Positions 27,670 through 37,499 of a stretch of 64,000 bases of DNA are shown piece after piece. The position numbers and the translations under genes are program-made. The DNA is from JACCZH01 sp963729445. GTDB taxonomy: Bacteria > Chloroflexota > Chloroflexia > Thermomicrobiales > CFX8. Location: assembly GCA_963729445.1 (NCBI GenBank), contig CAVSNU010000005.1, positions 1-64,000 of the forward strand, read 5' to 3'. The stretch's first letter is position 1; each line of letters begins with the position of its first letter. Below the pieces are notes generated by a model. That model saw only the letters and a list, made by a program, of their open reading frames with translations. It was not told the origin of the DNA and searched no databases.

Positions 27670-28523
27670 ATGGCTGAGCGGCAGCCCCTGCGGATTGGTA
27701 TCGCCACCGGACAGCGCGATCCATGGCCGGTACTGGTTGAGAAATGGCAGGAGATCGAGGCGCTCGGGTTCGATACCGGTTGGGTGGTCGATCACTTTCT
27801 GGGCGGTGAGGACGAGATGTCCCCTACTACGAGGCGTGGACCCTTCTTGCAGGCCTGGCGGCCGTGACCGAACGGATTCGACTCGGGATCATGGTCTGTT
27901 CGAATACCCATCGCAACCCCGCTTTTCTGGCCAAGCAGGCAGTTACTGCCGAGCACATCTCCAACGGCCGCTGTGATTTCGGGATCGGCGCCGGGTGGTA
28001 CGAGCGCGAGCACGAGGCCTATGGCTACGAGTTCCCCAGCCCGAAGGATCGGGTAGACATGTTCGCCGAGGCGCTTGAGATCATCGACAGCCTCCAGGCA
28101 AACGAACGCACCGACTTTGCAGGCAAGCACTACAAGTTCGTCAATACACCGTTTCTTCCGAAACCAATTCAGCGGCCGCGTATGCCGGTAGTGGTCGGTG
28201 CAAGTGGCTCCCGGATGCTGCAGCTGACCGCCAAGCACGCTGACATCTGGAACACGCGCTCCCCGGTCGCCGAGGCCGCCGCCAAGAGCAAGGAGCTGGA
28301 CGCTGCCTGCGAGAAGATCGGCCGCGATCCTCAGTCCCTGCTGCGTTCTATCTGGCCCTACCAGCACCCATTCGACTCCGTCGACAACTTCCGCGATGTC
28401 TTCGATACATACTATGCGGCCGGCTTCCGCGACTTTATTTTCGGCTATCCGCCGGATGAGGAAACCGTGGAGGTCATGCACCAGGTCGCGCGTGACGTGA
28501 TCCCGGAGCTGCGCAAGCGGTAG
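27670..28523 (+). CDS. LLM-class F420-dependent oxidoreductase, one frameshift
   Basis: ATG 27670 follows GGAGG. The N-terminal LRIGIATGQRDPWPVLVEKW, then FDTGWVVDHFLGGEDEM, breaks where TCCCCTAC lacks one C (about 27820). The second frame continues VTERIRLGIMVCSNTHRNPAFLAKQAVT, RCDFGIGAGWYEREHEAYGYEFP and PVVVGASGSRMLQLTAKHADIWN. About 285 residues, a paralogue of the LLM protein at 15.6 kb with the same cofactor-loop motif. It is divergent from the FAH pair across a 300-bp gap that probably holds both promoters. Confidence 0.88.
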
Positions 28524-28589
28524 GCAGACGGGGTGTTGTTACAATGGTGGTACGGAGATTCGCAACGTCGATAACATGAGGGAGGCCAC

Positions 28590-29126
28590 ATGAGCGAGCT
28601 TCAAGGCAAGAACGTTGCCATGGTTCTGGCGCCGAACTTCGAGGACTCTGAAGCGATCGATCCCAAGAACTATCTCGAAGAGCGTGGCGCGAACGTCACG
28701 GTCATCGGGCTTGAGACGGGAGACGTTCAGGGCAAGAAGGGTGGCTCGTTGCGTGCCGATACCACCTTCGACGAGGTGAATGTCGACGACTTTGATGCGT
28801 TGGTCATTCCTGGCGGCGGCGCTCCGGAGAATCTGCGCATTCACGACAACGCCGTTCAGTTCACGCGCGACTTCACCCAGAGCGGCAAGCCGGTGGCCGC
28901 CATCTGCCACGGCGCGCAGCTCTTGATCTCGGCTGATGTGATCCGTGACAGGACGATCACCTGTGTCAACAAGATTCGGGATGACGTGCAGAACGCCGGC
29001 GCGAACTATGTTGATGAGGCGATTGTCGTGGACGGCAATCTCATCACCTCCCGGGTACCTGGCGACATCCCGCAGTTCAACCAGGCCATCGCCGAGAGCC
29101 TGGCGAAGGTGCCGGTTGGCGACTAA
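28590..29126 (+). CDS. DJ-1/PfpI family protein
   Basis: 178 residues. The nucleophile elbow AAICHGAQLL holds Cys106, ALVIPGGGAPENLR lies before it, and Glu18 in APNFEDSE is the conserved partner acid. The family includes PfpI-type proteases, general stress protein 18 and glyoxalase/deglycase-like enzymes; which one applies here is not settled. The GGGAGG site is 7 bp upstream. It lies 66 bp after the LLM gene and may be cotranscribed. Confidence 0.9.
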   Translation: MSELQGKNVAMVLAPNFEDSEAIDPKNYLEERGANVTVIGLETGDVQGKKGGSLRADTTFDEVNVDDFDALVIPGGGAPENLRIHDNAVQFTRDFTQSGKPVAAICHGAQLLISADVIRDRTITCVNKIRDDVQNAGANYVDEAIVVDGNLITSRVPGDIPQFNQAIAESLAKVPVGD

Positions 29127-29163
29127 CCCCTCGCGGCAGTGACGATCCACGTAACCCGATACC

Positions 29164-29191
29164 TGGCGCCGTTTTCCGTGTAGCGGCGCCA
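29164..29191. terminator. short hairpin after the DJ-1 gene
   Basis: TGGCGCCG / CGGCGCCA stem of 8 bp with a 12-nt loop, no T tract. Its surroundings (GATCCACGTA...GTAGCGGCGC) resemble the flank of the palindromic repeat at 12.9 kb, so it may be a decayed repeat copy rather than a true terminator. Confidence 0.35.
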
Positions 29192-29260
29192 TCACGGGGC
29201 GGTCAACGTGCTCCGATGAGCGAGCGCTGCCCTCTCCGACGCACGGGCGGTCAGGCAGGC

Positions 29261-29432
29261 CGCAGTGATGAAATTGACCGCGGGAATCCGATAATTGCTG
29301 GCCCCATCTGCGTAGCGGCGCAATTCATTGCGCCCTCTCCGGCGCCCGAGCAGCCAGGCAAGGCGCAATGAATTGCGCCGCTACGCATTCCTATTTACCG
29401 GATCAATCAGGATAAACTCATTATTACGCGCG
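29261..29432 (-). repeat. full-length palindromic repeat, reverse orientation
   Basis: Inner 24-bp perfect arms are at 29311-29334 and 29362-29385 with a 27-nt loop. The flanks also match the 46.5-kb copy: CTACGCATTCC...CCGGATCAATCAGGA to the right equals the reverse complement of the left flank there. To the left, CGATAATTGCTGGCCCCATC corresponds to the other flank. The outer ends (GCAGTGATGA and the complement of ATTATTACGC) are only loosely complementary here. The rest of the gap (29127-29260 and 29433-29667) shows no gene. Confidence 0.8.
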
Positions 29433-29667
29433 TACCCACAAGTGGTGATCATCGCGACTTAGCGGATGAACCAGGACATCTTCATAAGTACCTGCGTAGG
29501 CACCATCCGGGACAACCTTCAGCGGCGGTCCCATCTGCACCTTCTTGCAGTCCAGCTATGGGCTTTCATTTGATCGTCACAGTCGCCGCGTATCCTTGAC
29601 GTAGTGGGGCGACGCAGCCTCATGGCAGACACCACATCTCTGCCACCACAACCTCAAGGAGACCGTT

Positions 29668-30180
29668 ATGAGCAACCTTCCCGCGCAGGAGGCACTGGAA
29701 GCCCGTATCGAGCCGATTGACCGCAGAATCACGAGGTGGATGGCACGCTACAGCATCCCCTATCTGCGGGTAGCCCTCGGTATCGTATTCTTCTGGTTTG
29801 GTGCGTTGAAACTCGTCCCGGGCTTGAGTGAAGCTGAAGATCTGGTCCGAGCGACGATCTTCTTTATCGACCCGGACATCTTTATGCCGATCCTGGCCGT
29901 GTGGGAGATGGCGATCGGCCTGGGGCTGATCTTCGGGAAGTTCATGCGCCTGACCTTGCTACTGCTCTTCCTGCAGATGCCGGGCACCATGCTACCGCTT
30001 GTGATCCTGCCCGATGTCACCTGGCAGCATTTTCCGTATGCCCCAACCCTTGAGGGACAGTACATCATCAAAAACCTGGTCTTGATCGGTGCCGGTCTGG
30101 TTCTGGGTTCAACCGTCCGCGGCGGCGGAATCGACCCTGAAAATAACGACGCGGCGAAAACACCGGAGGAGTGTCGCTAG
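29668..30180 (+). CDS. DoxX-like small integral membrane protein
   Basis: 170 residues with four hydrophobic helices after a 30-residue tail. RVALGIVFFWFGALKLVPG at about residue 35 and MPILAVWEMAIGLGLIFGKF fit the DoxX/YkgB-like superfamily of membrane proteins of uncertain role, some linked to quinone or thiosulfate oxidation. The start has AAGGAG upstream. The stop overlaps the stop of the convergent permease gene by 4 bp. Confidence 0.75.
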   Translation: MSNLPAQEALEARIEPIDRRITRWMARYSIPYLRVALGIVFFWFGALKLVPGLSEAEDLVRATIFFIDPDIFMPILAVWEMAIGLGLIFGKFMRLTLLLLFLQMPGTMLPLVILPDVTWQHFPYAPTLEGQYIIKNLVLIGAGLVLGSTVRGGGIDPENNDAAKTPEECR

Positions 30181-31127
30181 TCGGTCAGCCGTGGATCCAG
30201 CGCGTCACGCAGGCCGTTGCCCATCAGGTTAATAGCGAACACGGTTATGTAGATCGCCAGCCCCGGTAGCACAACAAGCGACGTCGACCGCGACCATACC
30301 CGCTGGGCGTTGCTCAGCATGTTGCCCCAGGATGGGTCAGGCGGCTGGATGCCCAGGCCCAGGAAGCTCAGCGATGCCTCGGTGAGGATCAGCGCCGGAA
30401 CCGACAGCGATGCCCACACAATGACGACCGGCGCCACGTTGGGCAAAATATGGCGAAAAATGATCCGACGGTTGGTCGAGCCCACGACGCGCGCGGCGTC
30501 TACGTAGTCACGATTCTTGGCAGAGATGACCTCGCCTCGAATCAAGCGCGACAACGTCACCCAGGCGACGCCGGCGATGAGTCCCGCCAGAAGAACTGGG
30601 CCCATCGAAAACAGCGTGGCGACGAGCAGCAAGAGAAACAGCGTCGGGATCGAGAGCATGATATCGACGAATCGCATCAGGACGCCGTCGACCCAGCCGC
30701 CGTAATATCCGGCGAGCAGCCCCACGGTTACCCCGATCGTCATCGCCCCAAGGACGGCAAGCCCGGCGACACCCAGACTAACCCGGGCCCCGTAGGCGAG
30801 CCGCGTCGCGACATCCCGGCCTACGTCATCCGTTCCGAGTAAATGACCGTCTTCACCGATGGGCTTATAGGCGTTAACAAGGTTGATCTCCGAGAGCGAG
30901 TGGCCGGTAACGTATTGCGAGAGAAGACCGGCACTGAGCGCGATGAGGACCATGAGTAGCAAGACGGCCATGCCGAGCATGGCGAGCTTATTGTGCCGAA
31001 ATCTGCGCCAGGCCATGCCGAGGTAGGTGCGCCGCTTGCCCAGGTCGGTGAGACGTTGTGTTGACTTGCCGGTGACGGGCTGTGCGTGGCTGGACGGTGT
31101 ACTCTCTAGGCGCTCGCCTGAACTCAT
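30177..31127 (-). CDS. ABC transporter permease, DppC/OppC type
   Basis: 316 residues. A cytoplasmic basic N-terminus, the OppC-type N-terminal block GMAWRRFRHNKLAMLGMAVLLLM, then six TM helices. Also HLLGTDDVGRDVATRLAYGARVSLGVA, and the EAA loop around RLIRGEVISAKNRDYVDAARVVGSTNRRIIFRHILPN that contacts the ATPase. It forms the channel with the DppB-type protein for peptide, opine or similar uptake. It is the last gene of the SBP-DppB-DppC set; no ATPase gene follows. Confidence 0.95.
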   Translation of the reverse strand: MSSGERLESTPSSHAQPVTGKSTQRLTDLGKRRTYLGMAWRRFRHNKLAMLGMAVLLLMVLIALSAGLLSQYVTGHSLSEINLVNAYKPIGEDGHLLGTDDVGRDVATRLAYGARVSLGVAGLAVLGAMTIGVTVGLLAGYYGGWVDGVLMRFVDIMLSIPTLFLLLLVATLFSMGPVLLAGLIAGVAWVTLSRLIRGEVISAKNRDYVDAARVVGSTNRRIIFRHILPNVAPVVIVWASLSVPALILTEASLSFLGLGIQPPDPSWGNMLSNAQRVWSRSTSLVVLPGLAIYITVFAINLMGNGLRDALDPRLTD

Positions 31128-31237
31128 GGTCGTCTCCTCAAGTCTGCCACCACCGTCCCCTTCTCACGTTGGTACGTCCGGATGCTACCCGTGAGGTCCC
31201 GCCACTCGATCACGCTCCCAGAATGCCGAACGGCGAG

Positions 31238-32209
31238 CTAATCATAACGAATTCGCGGGTCGAGAAGTCCGTACACGATATCGGCAATCAGGTTGCCCAG
31301 AATAACCAGGAAACCGACGAACACGACGATGCCCATGACCATCGTGTAGTCCTTGTTGATCGCGGAGTTAAAGGCCAGTTGACCGGTGCCCGGCCACGTG
31401 AAGATCTGCTCGATGATCAACGAACCGCCGAAAAGGTCCGGGATTGCGATGCCCAGCAGGGTCACGAGCGGCAACACCGCGTTACGCAGGCCGTGACGGA
31501 AGATGACGATGCGCTCGCGTAGCCCCTTGGCGTTGGCGGTACGCATGTAATCCTGGTTCAGAACTTCAAGCATCTGCGAGCGAATGTACCGGGTCCAGGA
31601 CGCGGTCTGCACGAAGGCCAGAGTGAACGCCGGCAGGAAGAGATGGTGCATCCGGTCGACGACGCCGCCTCCTCCGCGCAGCTCGTGCGTGCCGCTAGCC
31701 GGGAAGGTGATGGGCCAGCCCCATTCGCGGGCTTTTACCGCGAAGAGCAGGATAACCATGAGTGCCAGCCAGAACGTGGGCATAGAAAAACCGGCAACCG
31801 CAGTGGCGGTCGCCGTGTTGTCAAAAGCCGAGTTGCGCCTTACTGCGCTATAGACACCAACCGGAATAGAGAATATCAACGACATGACCAACGCGGTACC
31901 GGTCAGGAGCAGGGTGCTCGGGAGTTTCTCAAGAATGGTGTCAAGCACCGGACGCTGGTTACGCATCGAGAGACCGAAGTCCCCTTGCGCGAGGTTACCC
32001 ACCCACACGAAGTAGCGGATGTAGAGCGGCTCGTTGAGCCCGAGCTGATCCTCCATACGCTCGATATCTTCCTGGCTGACATTGGGGTTGAAGGCGAGGC
32101 TGCTTAACGGGCTCCCCGGCACCGCGTTGGCCAGGAGGAACGTGATGAGCGTGATGCCGATCATCAGCGGGATCATCTGCGCCACGCGTCTGAGAATGAA
32201 GGGGCCCAC
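31238..32209 (-). CDS. ABC transporter permease, DppB/OppB type
   Basis: 323 residues. It starts with a GTG and reads FILRRVAQMIPLMIGITLITFLL, a typical DppB first helix. The periplasmic domain has the LGLNEPLYIRYFVWVGNLAQGDFG block, and the EAA loop is RSQMLEVLNQDYMRTANAKGLRERIVIFRHGLRNAV. It pairs with the DppC-type permease 110 bp downstream. The upstream neighbour is the substrate-binding lipoprotein. Confidence 0.95.
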   Translation of the reverse strand: MGPFILRRVAQMIPLMIGITLITFLLANAVPGSPLSSLAFNPNVSQEDIERMEDQLGLNEPLYIRYFVWVGNLAQGDFGLSMRNQRPVLDTILEKLPSTLLLTGTALVMSLIFSIPVGVYSAVRRNSAFDNTATATAVAGFSMPTFWLALMVILLFAVKAREWGWPITFPASGTHELRGGGGVVDRMHHLFLPAFTLAFVQTASWTRYIRSQMLEVLNQDYMRTANAKGLRERIVIFRHGLRNAVLPLVTLLGIAIPDLFGGSLIIEQIFTWPGTGQLAFNSAINKDYTMVMGIVVFVGFLVILGNLIADIVYGLLDPRIRYD

Positions 32210-32377
32210 GTTGCTCGCCTTTCAGATCCTGTTCAGGTAAATCGAAGAACCTCAACTGTCAACTTGAGCTTATTGAAGGATCATAGCCTAAAGAATTCGC
32301 CGGATGCGAGTCGCTGGCGGCGCGGAGATCGTTCCATAAGCTCAGGTTGCCAATGGCGGTGATGGCCCGTCCTGCAG

Positions 32378-32407
32378 CGAGGGTGCGCCCGGTTGGGCGC
32401 GCCCTCG
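32378..32407 (-). other. stem-loop between lipoprotein and permease genes
   Basis: 13-nt arms (32378-32390 and 32395-32407, one mismatched pair) just after the lipoprotein stop in transcript orientation, without a U tract. Such hairpins commonly protect the upstream mRNA so that the binding protein is made in excess over the permeases. Confidence 0.5.
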
Positions 32408-32424
32408 TACAGGATGCGTGGGTG

Positions 32425-34356
32425 TTACTCTTCGACCCACCAGTGCTCAGGGTTGAAGCGCGGATTCACATCGTTCGCGATGAAGTTGTGCACTCGCTTA
32501 TTCACGCCGATGATAGCGCGTGGGAAATCGATGATCGGCATCGGCAGGTCCGCAAGCATCGCGTTCTGGTAGTCGGTGTAGAGCTGGATGCGCTCCTCCT
32601 GATCGGTGGCGGCCAGCGCCTCCAGAAGCAGGGCGTCGACTTCCTCGTTGCAGTAGCCGACAGCATTGAAGCCGGAGCCGTGAGCGGCGCAACTGTACAC
32701 TGCAGACTGGTCAGGGGTGGCCGACCAGTTGAAGCCGACCAGGAACACTTCGAAGTCAAACGTGGTGGTCAGTTGCTCGACAAGCTGCGGGAACGGGATG
32801 AGATTCGGGGTCATCTCGACGCCGATCTGGCGCCAGAACTCCTGGAAGGCCACCAGATAGGCCTCGCGCACCTGGTTACCGGCGTTGGTGTTCATGGTGA
32901 ACGCCAGGCGCTGGCCATCCTTCTCGCGAATGCCGTCGGCGCCAGGAACCCAGCCCGCTTCATCCAACAGCTGCATGGAGAGTTCCGGATTGTACTCGTA
33001 CGGCTCCTCGATACCCTGGGGGTTGTAGGCCCAGGAGAGCGTTGGCATCGACCCGACGGCGACTTCACCATACCCAAAGCGCACCGACTCGATCAGCGCC
33101 GGGCGGTCGATGGCATGGAAGAGCGCCTTGCGGACTTCGACTTGCTGGAAGAGGGTCGTCTTCTCAGGGTCGAGGTTCGTCCCGTAGAAGGTGAAGTCCA
33201 GGGTCGGGAAGTCAGACACGGTGACATCTGTGCCGTCAAGCTCTGGTACCGAGACCTCGGGCACGACGCCCCAGTCGACCTCACCGGTGCGGAGCTGTGC
33301 GACAGCGGCGGCCTGGTCGGGGACTACCTTGATGATGTACTGATCGAGGTATGGGGTACCGTCCCAGTAATCGTCATAGCGAATGGCCGAGACTCTGTCG
33401 TCGACGATCCACTCCTCGAACATGAAGGGACCGGTGCCGACAACGCGGGTGGCATCCTCACCGTTCGAGCCAGGATCATTGACCATGGCAGCCGGATCAA
33501 CGTCGGCCCACACGTGCTCGGCGATGATGTTGTACACACCGAGATCCAGCGGGAAGTCGACCAGCGTGTCCAGGAGGTTGAACTGGACGGTCAGGTCATC
33601 GACGACTTCGACGCTCTCAATCTTGGCCGCAAAGTCACTGGTGCGCGGGGAACCGACAGCCTCATTGAGATGGGTGTCATAGGTGAATTTCACGTCATCT
33701 GCGGTGAACGCTTCGCCGTCGTGCCAGGTCACGCCTTCCTGAAGGTTGACGGTCCAAACACTGGCGTCCTCGTTCGTTGCCCAGGAAGCAGCCAGGCTAC
33801 CGACTGGCTCGATTGTGTCTGGATTGGGTTCGAAGAGCGGCTCAAACATTACGGCATGAAAATTGGAACTCGGGACATCCGCCGTGAAGATCGGATTCGT
33901 GGTCGAGATGTCGGAAATGGACGCCTCGATCATGACACCGCCCGGGGTGCCTTCCTCCATCTCGTAGCCCATCAGGCGGTCCCCGCCCTCGATGGTCTCG
34001 CCCGCAGCACCGGCACCATCCGGCGTTCCTTCAGCGTCCGGGGTCTCTTCGTCTGCTGGAGTGCCTTCAGCGGTGGCTTCGCCTTCTGGAGTCTCTTCGG
34101 CAGTCTCCTCGGCGGCAGCCGCGGTGGGAGTGGTGTCGTCTCCGGCGGCCTCTTCCGTCGGTTCGGTTGCAGGGGCGGCTTCCGTGGTTGCCGTTGGATC
34201 TTCGTCTTCGTCACCGCCACAAGCGGCGAGCAGGCTTCCGATGATCGGAGCGCTCAGGCCGAGTGCCGTGGCACGCTTGAGTACATCTCGCCTGTTGAGA
34301 CGACGCGTTAAGATTTCCCCTCGAAGCGCAAAGAGCTTCGACCCGTCTGTCTCCAT
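32425..34356 (-). CDS. ABC transporter substrate-binding lipoprotein, family 5, Tat-exported
   Basis: 643 residues. The signal has a twin-arginine motif NRRDVLKRATALGL and lipobox LLAAC. An acidic Glu/Ala/Thr-rich linker of about 100 residues follows, then the SBP_bac_5 domain: WHDGEAFTADDVKFTYD, VVGTGPFMFEEW, FHAIDRPALIE, YEYNPELSMQLLDEAGW and the C-terminal ITNRK-like end. It captures peptides or other solutes for the DppB/C pair encoded next. The ribosome site AGGAGGAG precedes ATG 34356. A 250-bp gap upstream separates it from the aldehyde dehydrogenase gene, same strand. Confidence 0.93.
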   Translation of the reverse strand: METDGSKLFALRGEILTRRLNRRDVLKRATALGLSAPIIGSLLAACGGDEDEDPTATTEAAPATEPTEEAAGDDTTPTAAAAEETAEETPEGEATAEGTPADEETPDAEGTPDGAGAAGETIEGGDRLMGYEMEEGTPGGVMIEASISDISTTNPIFTADVPSSNFHAVMFEPLFEPNPDTIEPVGSLAASWATNEDASVWTVNLQEGVTWHDGEAFTADDVKFTYDTHLNEAVGSPRTSDFAAKIESVEVVDDLTVQFNLLDTLVDFPLDLGVYNIIAEHVWADVDPAAMVNDPGSNGEDATRVVGTGPFMFEEWIVDDRVSAIRYDDYWDGTPYLDQYIIKVVPDQAAAVAQLRTGEVDWGVVPEVSVPELDGTDVTVSDFPTLDFTFYGTNLDPEKTTLFQQVEVRKALFHAIDRPALIESVRFGYGEVAVGSMPTLSWAYNPQGIEEPYEYNPELSMQLLDEAGWVPGADGIREKDGQRLAFTMNTNAGNQVREAYLVAFQEFWRQIGVEMTPNLIPFPQLVEQLTTTFDFEVFLVGFNWSATPDQSAVYSCAAHGSGFNAVGYCNEEVDALLLEALAATDQEERIQLYTDYQNAMLADLPMPIIDFPRAIIGVNKRVHNFIANDVNPRFNPEHWWVEE

Positions 34357-34610
34357 GTATCTCTCCTCCTACTGTCGCCGGGCCCAGCAGTATGTGACTG
34401 AGCGGGCAGCACGGCTTTACCAGCTATTCTGCGCGACACCCCATCACGCCATTCATGCCGGTAACAATTCCCGTTTAGAATACTATACATCTCCCGGGGG
34501 GATAGTCTTCACAACGGCAAATTGTTACTCACGACGATTCCTTACCATCGTTTATTGAGATGACCGCTCCTCTCCTCTACTCTCCAGGCCAGTTTGCCCA
34601 GCTCAAAAAT

Positions 34611-36062
34611 CTACGCCGGCATGTCAAAATAGACGGTCCGTGTTTGGGTGAAGAAATCCATCGCCGCGCGCCCCTGCTCTCGCGAATACGAGCTGGACTC
34701 CTTCATTCCGCCGAACGCGACGTGCGGCTCGGCGCCTGCCGTCTCGGAATTCACATGCACGATGCCCGCTTCAACAGAGCGCACAAACTCAAACGCCGCC
34801 TTGATATCGCGGGTCACAATTGAGGCGCTCAGTCCGAATGCCACATCGTTGGCTATCCGTATTGCAGCAGACAAATCCGGCGCACTCATAATGCCCACAA
34901 CCGGCCCAAATATCTCTTCCTGCGCAATTCGCATCTCAGGCGTTACCCTGCCAAAAACAGTGGGGGTGACAAAGAAGCCACTGCCGTTCGTGCCGGTATC
35001 ACCGCCTGCGAGGAGCTGCGCTCCCTCACCCTGTCCGATCTGCACGTAATCAAGCACCGCCTTGCGACGCTCCTCCGAGACGAGTGGTCCCATGTAGGTG
35101 CCCGGGTCGATGCCAGGGCCGATCCGCAGTGCGCCTACTCTCTCAATTATGGCCGCGGTGAAGTCCTCAAGGAGTGGCGCTTCCACGATGACGCGACTGG
35201 TGGCGGTGCATTTCTGTCCGGTGGACTTCATCGCACCCGAGACAGTGATCTCAACCGCCTGGCTCAAATCTGCGTCAGCGGCAACGACGACAGGGTTCTT
35301 GCCGCCCAGCTCAAGCTGGACTTTCGCCCCGCGTCCCGAGGCGGTGGCATAGATCGAACGACCAACCGCTCCTGAACCAGTAAACGTCAAACCCCGTACA
35401 AGTGGATTCGTCGCAAGCTCGTCGCCGACCACGCTGCCAGGCCCGTGGACGAGGTTCAGGACGCCCGGCGGCACCCCGGCTTCCGCGAATACCTCGGTAA
35501 TCAGGTGTGCGGTGAGCGGGGTGAGCTCGGCCGGTTTGAAGACCGCGACATTACCGTATGCCAGACATGGGGCGAGCTTCCAGACCGGTATCGCGACCGG
35601 GAAGTTCCAGGGGGTAATCACCCCCACGACACCCAACGGTACGCGTTCTGAATACAAGAACGTTGAAGGATTCGCCGAGTTATACGTTTCACCACTTGGG
35701 CGCCAGGGCTCACCGGCGAAAAACCGCAGGATTGCGACTGCCCGCATGGTTTCGCCGACGCCCTCGGCGATGGTCTTACCCTCTTCAAGTGTCAGCGCTT
35801 CGCCAATCTCCTGTGCGCGACGCTCCATGATGGCAGCTGCACGCTCCAGAAGTCCCGAGCGATCGGCAGCACTGGAACTGCGCCAGCCTGGAGCGGCCTT
35901 CGCGGCAGCTTCGATGGCGCGCTGGGTGTCCTCACGGGTTGAGCGCGGGAATCTGCCCAGCACCTCGCTCGTGTCGGCCGGGTTGCGATTCTCGTTGACG
36001 TCGTTGGACGATGCGTCAACCCACTGACCGCCAATATAGTTCTGGTAGGTCCGGTTCTCCAT
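34611..36062 (-). CDS. aldehyde dehydrogenase, 2-oxoglutarate-semialdehyde-like
   Basis: 483 residues. GVVGVITPWNFPVAIPVWKLAPCLAYGN and the NAD loop FTGSGAVGRSIY are present. So are the general base in QLELGGKNP, the catalytic Cys in STGQKCTATSRV and the EEIFGPVVG block. The overall pattern is closest to the semialdehyde (KGSADH/succinate-semialdehyde) group, which oxidises an aldehyde to the acid with NAD(P)+. Physiological substrate not fixed; the transporter gene downstream on the same strand hints at catabolism of an imported compound. Confidence 0.92.
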   Translation of the reverse strand: MENRTYQNYIGGQWVDASSNDVNENRNPADTSEVLGRFPRSTREDTQRAIEAAAKAAPGWRSSSAADRSGLLERAAAIMERRAQEIGEALTLEEGKTIAEGVGETMRAVAILRFFAGEPWRPSGETYNSANPSTFLYSERVPLGVVGVITPWNFPVAIPVWKLAPCLAYGNVAVFKPAELTPLTAHLITEVFAEAGVPPGVLNLVHGPGSVVGDELATNPLVRGLTFTGSGAVGRSIYATASGRGAKVQLELGGKNPVVVAADADLSQAVEITVSGAMKSTGQKCTATSRVIVEAPLLEDFTAAIIERVGALRIGPGIDPGTYMGPLVSEERRKAVLDYVQIGQGEGAQLLAGGDTGTNGSGFFVTPTVFGRVTPEMRIAQEEIFGPVVGIMSAPDLSAAIRIANDVAFGLSASIVTRDIKAAFEFVRSVEAGIVHVNSETAGAEPHVAFGGMKESSSYSREQGRAAMDFFTQTRTVYFDMPA

Positions 36063-36215
36063 CGCGGAATCCTCTCCGGTATTGCTGCCCCGTCGTTATA
36101 CAGATCCTAACCGAGAAGCATTCATTTTGGGCTGGTAGACTGCTGATTCGTTCCGCCAACGTCTGCCTGATTGTCCAGCCTGACACGTGCCGTCCACCAC
36201 GAGGAAGAGGTATCA

Positions 36216-37433
36216 ATGCACCCGATAGACGAAGTCAGTCGAACGTATCTGATCGCCGGCTTGCGGCTTGGGCGGGATATCGATGGGTTCGTCGACAGCT
36301 ACCATGGACCCGCCGATCTTCCGGCGATCGCGGAGCGCGTCGATCCAGACCTGGCCCTGGCTGAGCTCGATGCCGCCATCGCCGGGGTCGATGACGCAAT
36401 CCGCCGTTCCTACCTTGAGTCCCAGGCGCGTGGAATGAGGATGGCCGCGCGCGTCGCTTCCGGGGAGTCCGTTGGCTACCGCGACCAGGTTCAGGCGAGC
36501 TACGATATCGAGCCGCAGTGGACTGACGAAGCAGCGTTCGAATCGGCCCATGACATGCTCGACCGGCTGCTCCCGGGTTCCGGCTCACTGCCGGAGCGCC
36601 AGGCCCGTTACCGGAAGCAGTTCGAGCTTCAGCCGGACCAGGTACTCCCCATCGCCGAGCGCTTGCTGGCCGATCTCCGTGCCCGCACGGTGCGCATTGT
36701 GGATCTACCCGAGGAGGAATCGGTCGAGCTGCAACTGGTTACAAACCAGCCCTGGTCAGGCTACAACTGGTATCTCGGCAACATGACATCGCGCATCGAG
36801 ATCAATACCGACCTTCCCGTGCGGCTCAACGCGCTGCCCGATCTTCTGGCCCACGAGGCCTATGCCGGTCACCACACCGAGCACAGTATGAAAGAAGCGC
36901 TGTTTCTCCGCGATCGAGGGTACGGTGAAGCGGCAATTGCCCTGTTGACGACGCCGCAGGCTGTGGTGAGCGAGGGTATCGCGACGACGGCGTTCGATGT
37001 CCTGGTCCCACAGGAGGAGCAGGTCGAGTGGCTGCGACGACACGTCTACGAGCCGGCCGGTCTGGTTGTGGACATCGAGAGCGATCTCGCCATCCAGCGT
37101 GCCGCCGAATCCCTGGCGGCGGTATCCGGGAACGCCGCGCTCCTGCTACATGACCAGGGACGTACCGTCGATGAGGCGGTGGGCTACATCAGCCGCTACC
37201 GCTTGCTCTCGGAAGATGAGGCGCGCAGGAGTGTGCAGTTCTTGACCCACCCTCTCTTTCGAACATACACGTATACCTACACTGCCGGTCATGAGCTGGT
37301 GCGTGGCTACTTACAAACCCGGCCCGACGCACGCGAAGGGCTTCGCGCCCTGCTCACCGAGATGTGGACGCCCTCGCGTCTGCGGGGATCTGCCCTGGCG
37401 CGCTCTTCCGACGACGAACGGTTGCCGTCCTGA
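36216..37433 (+). CDS. DUF885-like putative metallopeptidase
   Basis: 405 residues from ATG 36216 (AAGAGG upstream). The core LPDLLAHEAYAGHHTEHSMKE gives a histidine-rich zinc-type motif near residue 212, with a downstream Glu in VVSEGIATTAFDVL, the arrangement of DUF885/gluzincin-like carboxypeptidases. An upstream in-frame start at 36171 adds residues with no family support. The gene is followed by a 570-bp repeat cluster. Confidence 0.75.
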   Translation: MHPIDEVSRTYLIAGLRLGRDIDGFVDSYHGPADLPAIAERVDPDLALAELDAAIAGVDDAIRRSYLESQARGMRMAARVASGESVGYRDQVQASYDIEPQWTDEAAFESAHDMLDRLLPGSGSLPERQARYRKQFELQPDQVLPIAERLLADLRARTVRIVDLPEEESVELQLVTNQPWSGYNWYLGNMTSRIEINTDLPVRLNALPDLLAHEAYAGHHTEHSMKEALFLRDRGYGEAAIALLTTPQAVVSEGIATTAFDVLVPQEEQVEWLRRHVYEPAGLVVDIESDLAIQRAAESLAAVSGNAALLLHDQGRTVDEAVGYISRYRLLSEDEARRSVQFLTHPLFRTYTYTYTAGHELVRGYLQTRPDAREGLRALLTEMWTPSRLRGSALARSSDDERLPS

Positions 37434-37499
37434 TCGAGCCACGGTCGCTGCGGGGGTACAAACGGCGTAACACACATCATCATGAGCGGTTCCTCCTTT

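Noticed and set aside
32347..34311. 654-residue forward frame
   Set aside because: Exactly antisense to the clear substrate-binding lipoprotein; composition is Val/Gly/Arg-rich shadow sequence with no family features.
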